The notes under the pieces are model-generated. The model made no database searches and was not told the DNA's origin. It saw nothing but the letters and a program-made list of their open reading frames with translations. Shown one piece after another: positions 61,084 through 64,000 of a stretch of DNA of 64,000 bases. The DNA is from Paenibacillus catalpae (lineage in GTDB: Bacteria > Bacillota > Bacilli > Paenibacillales > Paenibacillaceae). The translations under genes were made by a program, and so were the position numbers. The stretch is taken from the NCBI RefSeq assembly GCF_900112695.1, contig NZ_FOMT01000001.1:124001-188000 (forward strand), read 5' to 3'. How positions within the stretch are numbered: the stretch's first letter is position 1; each line of letters begins with the position of its first letter.

Positions 61084-62331
61084 TTATTTATTCAAGATTT
61101 CCTCGGATTTAGCATTGAAGCTGTCCAGTTCTTTTTGTACGTCAGCATTTTTATTGCGATAAATTTTCTCGAACGTAGTCAGAACGTTTTGAGCAATTTC
61201 TTCCCAAGGCTTGATAAGCGGCATTGGCTCAGAAGCATTCATTTGCTCGCCGATTACTTTGAGGTTAGCGTCAGATGTCAGAACAGGATCTTCCCAAGCT
61301 TTCTTAGTGGAAGGAAGGGAGTTCGTCAGTTCCAGCCATTTCAATTGTGTCTCAGGCTTGCTCATGTAATCCAGGAATTTCATTGCTTCGTCTTTATGCT
61401 CTGTATATTGGAAGACGGACAAGTTGGAGCCGCCAAGAGCAGAGATATTGTTTTCTTTAGCAGGAAGAACAGCTGTAGCCCATTTGCCAGCAAGCTCAGG
61501 CGCTTGATCGTTGATCAGTTTGATCATCCAAGGTCCGCTGATGAACATTGGAAGAATGCCATCGCCTTTGAATGCAGGGATGATGTCCATGCCAAGATCA
61601 ATTGGTGCTTCGCCATCTTTGAAGAAGCTGTTCAAGTAGTCGACTGCTTCTTTGAACTCAGGCTGATTGAACAGCGGCTTGTTGTTCTCGTCGATCAGCT
61701 TAGAGCCGTTTTGACGAGCAAACATGAACAGAAGAGACTGCTCATTCACATCAAGGCTGATGCCGTATTTGTTGCCGCCGCGAGCTTTCAGCTTCGTTGC
61801 AGCGTCTTTCAGCTCGTCCCAAGTTTTTGGAGCTTGATCGTAGCCAGCTTCCTTAAGAAGATCTGTACGGTAGTAAAGGACGCGAGTGTCGATATACCAA
61901 GGCACGCCAACCGTTTTGTCCTCGAATTTAGTCGTAGTAATGGAGCCTGGGAAGAAATTCGATTCAGCCAGCTCAGGATATTGTTCGATATAAGGAGTAA
62001 GATCCATAAGTGCACCAGCAGAGCTGAATTCAGGAATCCATGTTGTACCCATTTGAAGAACGTCAGGGCCTTTTTTAGAAGCAACAGCCGTGAGCAGCTT
62101 GTCATGTGCAGTATCCCAAGGAAGGGCTTGTACATTTACTTTAATGTCAGGGTTTTCTTTTTCAAACTCCTCAACAATCTTCGGCAGAGATTTAGCTTCC
62201 TCACCCATACCCCAAACGTTGATCGTTACCTTGCCGTTAGCGGCTTCATCGTTATTGCCTCCTCCACAAGCAGAGAGTGCTCCGATAAGCATCATGGAGC
62301 TGGCTAAGACAGTTACCGTTTTCTTAAACAT
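61084..62331 (-). CDS. CUT1-type sugar-binding lipoprotein
   Basis: 415 residues, GGGAGGA before the ATG. Lipobox MLIGALSAC, then SBP_bac_1 fold (TINVWGMGEEAKSLPKIVEEFEKENPDIKVNVQALPWDTAHDKLLTAVASKKGPDVLQMGTTWIPEF). First gene of the operon divergent from GH3; it probably binds beta-gluco-oligosaccharides or another substrate of that enzyme (inferred). Local base usage is less GC-rich than the central part of the window. Confidence 0.92.
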   Translation of the reverse strand: MFKKTVTVLASSMMLIGALSACGGGNNDEAANGKVTINVWGMGEEAKSLPKIVEEFEKENPDIKVNVQALPWDTAHDKLLTAVASKKGPDVLQMGTTWIPEFSSAGALMDLTPYIEQYPELAESNFFPGSITTTKFEDKTVGVPWYIDTRVLYYRTDLLKEAGYDQAPKTWDELKDAATKLKARGGNKYGISLDVNEQSLLFMFARQNGSKLIDENNKPLFNQPEFKEAVDYLNSFFKDGEAPIDLGMDIIPAFKGDGILPMFISGPWMIKLINDQAPELAGKWATAVLPAKENNISALGGSNLSVFQYTEHKDEAMKFLDYMSKPETQLKWLELTNSLPSTKKAWEDPVLTSDANLKVIGEQMNASEPMPLIKPWEEIAQNVLTTFEKIYRNKNADVQKELDSFNAKSEEILNK

Positions 62332-62510
62332 AAATAATTCCTCCCAAGTTAATGATTATGTTTAGTACTATGCAGTGATTAAGTGCATGTTATGCACTCT
62401 AGCGGCTGATATTTAACATAGTAGCCGCATTTTTAAGCTATTTTGCTGAACCTTGCATTTCTGAAACAAGAACATTCGCCACATCTATATGACATGCTAT
62501 TTCATGTGGT

Positions 62511-62520
62511 GAAACGTTTC
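62511..62520. promoter_or_regulatory. GAAACGTTTC operator, copy 1
   Basis: 10-bp palindrome with a central CG, as in LacI/GalR operators. It is the copy nearest the binding-protein gene. Confidence 0.6.
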
Positions 62521-62575
62521 TATGATACAGAAACAACCCCGCTTACAACTTTCAAACAGATAAGGATAATGCAAT

Positions 62576-62587
62576 CGAAACGTTTCG
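62576..62587. promoter_or_regulatory. GAAACGTTTC operator, copy 2
   Basis: CGAAACGTTTCG, a 12-bp palindrome with the same core; its centre is 66 bp from copy 1. Confidence 0.6.
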
Positions 62588-62662
62588 AGGTTATTATAAT
62601 TCAAAGTGAAATCGTATTCAAGCGTTTTTTTATAAGGCTTAAATAGGGATTATATAGCAATA

Positions 62663-62672
62663 GAAACGTTTC
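62663..62672. promoter_or_regulatory. GAAACGTTTC operator, copy 3
   Basis: Same 10-bp core, 20 bases upstream of the -35 box of the GH3 promoter; its centre is 86 bp from copy 2. Confidence 0.62.
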
Positions 62673-62692
62673 AATTTTTGTTGCAGCAGCAA

Positions 62693-62721
62693 TTGACGTC
62701 TCTTTTTGAATTGTTTATAAT
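62693..62721 (+). promoter_or_regulatory. SigA-type promoter of GH3 gene
   Basis: TTGACG (62693-62698), 17-base spacer, TATAAT (62716-62721). Near-consensus; it lies between operator copies 3 and 4. Confidence 0.78.
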
Positions 62722-62736
62722 CCAAAATAGAAAACA

Positions 62737-62752
62737 ATCGAAACGTTTCGAT
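62737..62752. promoter_or_regulatory. GAAACGTTTC operator, copy 4
   Basis: ATCGAAACGTTTCGAT, a 16-bp perfect palindrome, just downstream of the expected transcription start of GH3, where a bound repressor would block elongation. Its centre is 77 bp from copy 3. Confidence 0.68.
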
Positions 62753-62836
62753 ATGTGTAAAGACAGGCGTTAGACACTTCTATAAGTAAAGAGATGCTGA
62801 CCTGCAAACAATAAAGACAACTGGAGGAATACGGAT

Positions 62837-64000
62837 ATGATGAAGCAACCTGCCGAACTTTTGCAGCTTATGACACTTGAAGAGAAGATTGGCCAGCTGC
62901 TTCAGCTGGCGGCGCCATTCTTCCAAGGTGCGGATGGACAAATAACTGGGCCTATGGCTGAGATGGGCATAACGGAAGAGACGGTTCGCAATACCGGCTC
63001 GGTGCTTGGCTTGACTGGTGCTGAAGATGTTATTAACGTCCAGAAGCAGCATTTGGCGACTAATCGTCTAGGAATACCACTGCTCATTATGGCGGATATC
63101 GTTCATGGCTACAAAACAATCTTCCCGGTTCCACTGGCGATCGGCTGCTCGTGGGATTTGGAGCTGGCTGAGCAGAGTGCTGAGATTGCTGCTAAGGAAG
63201 CGGCTGCGGCTGGAGTACATGTCACGTTCGCTCCAATGGTTGACCTCGTACGCGACCCGAGATGGGGCAGAGTAATGGAATCGACTGGCGAGGATCCTTA
63301 TCTGAACAGCGAGTTTGCAAGAGCATTCGTAAGAGGATTCCAAGGGAAAGATCTTGTGAATGATGTCAGCCGTGTCGCTGCCTGCGTGAAGCATTTTGCA
63401 GCATATGGGGCAGCAGAAGGTGGACGCGACTACAATACGGTCGATCTATCTGAGCGTCAGCTTCGCGAATTTTATTTGCCTTCCTATAAAGCAGCTCTAG
63501 ATGAAGGCTGCGAGATGGTGATGACGGCATTCAATACGGTGGATGGCATTCCGGCAACAGGCAACAAGTGGCTTATGCGTGATCTGCTTCGCGGAGAGTG
63601 GTCGTTTGACGGCGTCATGATTTCTGATTGGGGCGCGGTAAAAGAATTGATCCCACACGGTGTTGCGGCGAATGAGGCGGAAGCGGCGATAAAAGCGATC
63701 AGAGCTGGTGTGGATATCGAGATGATGACGACTTGTTATTCCGATCATCTGCAAAAGCTTGTTGAATCGAAGGAGATTGACGAAGCGCTGATCGATGAGG
63801 CTGTGCTTCGTATTTTGGAGCTTAAACAAAAGCTTGGGCTGTTCGAACAGCCATACCGCGGCGCAAATGCGCAGCTTGAGCAGGAACTTGTAAGCTCGGA
63901 AGCACACCGGAACGCTTCTCGGGAGCTGGCGCTTAAATCATGTGTTCTCTTGAAAAATGATTCCGTTCTCCCGCTTAATCGCGAACAGAAAATCGCATTA
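62837..64000 (+). CDS. GH3 beta-glucosidase/beta-xylosidase (partial, C-terminus outside window)
   Basis: My own translation from the ATG at 62837 (GGAGG 9 bases upstream) stays open for 388 codons to the window end. No signal peptide, so it is cytoplasmic. GH3 N-terminal barrel: MTLEEKIGQLLQL, LLIMADIVHGYKTIFPVPLAIG, FAPMVDLVRDPRWGRVMESTGEDPYL, ACVKHFAAYGA (substrate Lys-His), and nucleophile Asp264 in GVMISDWGAV. The start of the second domain (ELALKSCVLLKNDSVLPL) is visible. It hydrolyses imported beta-linked oligosaccharides to monosaccharides; glucoside versus xyloside preference cannot be read from this part. Confidence 0.93.
   Translation, partial: MMKQPAELLQLMTLEEKIGQLLQLAAPFFQGADGQITGPMAEMGITEETVRNTGSVLGLTGAEDVINVQKQHLATNRLGIPLLIMADIVHGYKTIFPVPLAIGCSWDLELAEQSAEIAAKEAAAAGVHVTFAPMVDLVRDPRWGRVMESTGEDPYLNSEFARAFVRGFQGKDLVNDVSRVAACVKHFAAYGAAEGGRDYNTVDLSERQLREFYLPSYKAALDEGCEMVMTAFNTVDGIPATGNKWLMRDLLRGEWSFDGVMISDWGAVKELIPHGVAANEAEAAIKAIRAGVDIEMMTTCYSDHLQKLVESKEIDEALIDEAVLRILELKQKLGLFEQPYRGANAQLEQELVSSEAHRNASRELALKSCVLLKNDSVLPLNREQKIAL

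Noticed and set aside
62511..62752. GAAACGTTTC palindromes as cre sites
   Set aside because: The CG step is one base closer to the start than in TGWAANCGNTNWCA, and the sites are shorter perfect palindromes, so a different LacI-family regulator is more likely than CcpA.
1..64000. CRISPR arrays, tRNA, rRNA or prophage genes
   Set aside because: No regular short repeats, no cloverleaf or rRNA-like sequence and no phage structural or integrase genes were seen.

Overview
The window looks like a chromosomal segment of a Paenibacillus-type (Bacillales) soil saccharolytic bacterium. The support is Shine-Dalgarno sites close to AGGAGG, frequent GTG/TTG starts, S-layer homology (SLH) anchoring of very large multidomain glycosidases, YesM/YesN two-component systems, lipoprotein-dependent CUT1 sugar importers without their own ATPase, and sites matching the Bacillus CcpA cre consensus. 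No rRNA, tRNA, CRISPR array, prophage or intact insertion sequence was seen. The species was not determined.

Layout: (1) 1-2187, minus: N-terminal part of a secreted GH26 beta-mannanase with CBM35-like modules. (2) 2993-8515: an 1840-residue wall-anchored enzyme with two GH43 units, two near-identical carbohydrate-binding modules, a cohesin-like domain, a CBM6 and three SLH repeats. (3) 8530-14402: a MITE-like repeat, a cre-like site, an LplB/LplC/LplA-type importer and a type-B carboxylesterase, facing an AraC regulator. (4) 15402-15971: an isolated SF0329-family gene. (5) 16249-24939: an operon of a family-5 (oligopeptide type) ABC importer with both ATPases, a HAD phosphatase, a LacI regulator and an unusual glycerophosphodiesterase-like protein, behind two LacI-type operators. 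(6) 25136-40214: a CE1-like esterase, YesM/YesN pair, CUT1 importer, a 1745-residue beta-helix protein with cohesin and dockerin-like modules, and a cohesin protein carrying SLH repeats. (7) 40372-47011: a second YesM/YesN pair divergent from another CUT1 importer. (8) 47087-58490: a uronate/mannonate region. A minus operon (two SDRs, an enolase-superfamily dehydratase, an RraA-like protein, an aldo-keto reductase) is divergent from a GntR regulator, an AraC regulator, UxuA and a CUT1 importer. (9) 58560-59096: an RNase H-like protein. (10) 59239-64000: a CUT1 importer divergent from a GH3 beta-glucosidase that runs off the window, with four identical GAAACGTTTC palindromes between them.

Together the genes describe breakdown of mannan, arabinoxylan and uronate-bearing plant polymers at the cell surface, import of the oligosaccharides by at least five ATPase-less CUT1 systems (which must borrow an MsmX-type ATPase encoded elsewhere), and cytoplasmic deacylation, deglycosylation and uronate catabolism. 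Each module has its own regulator, and most are overlaid by a cre or cre-like site.

The most unusual points are: the adjacent cohesin/dockerin-like and cohesin/SLH genes (a possible miniature surface-display system); a paired intact and motif-less SDR; a non-canonical glycerophosphodiesterase in a LacI-controlled transport operon; the four-operator intergenic region before GH3; and stem-loops without T-tracts after every solute-binding-protein gene that has downstream operon partners.
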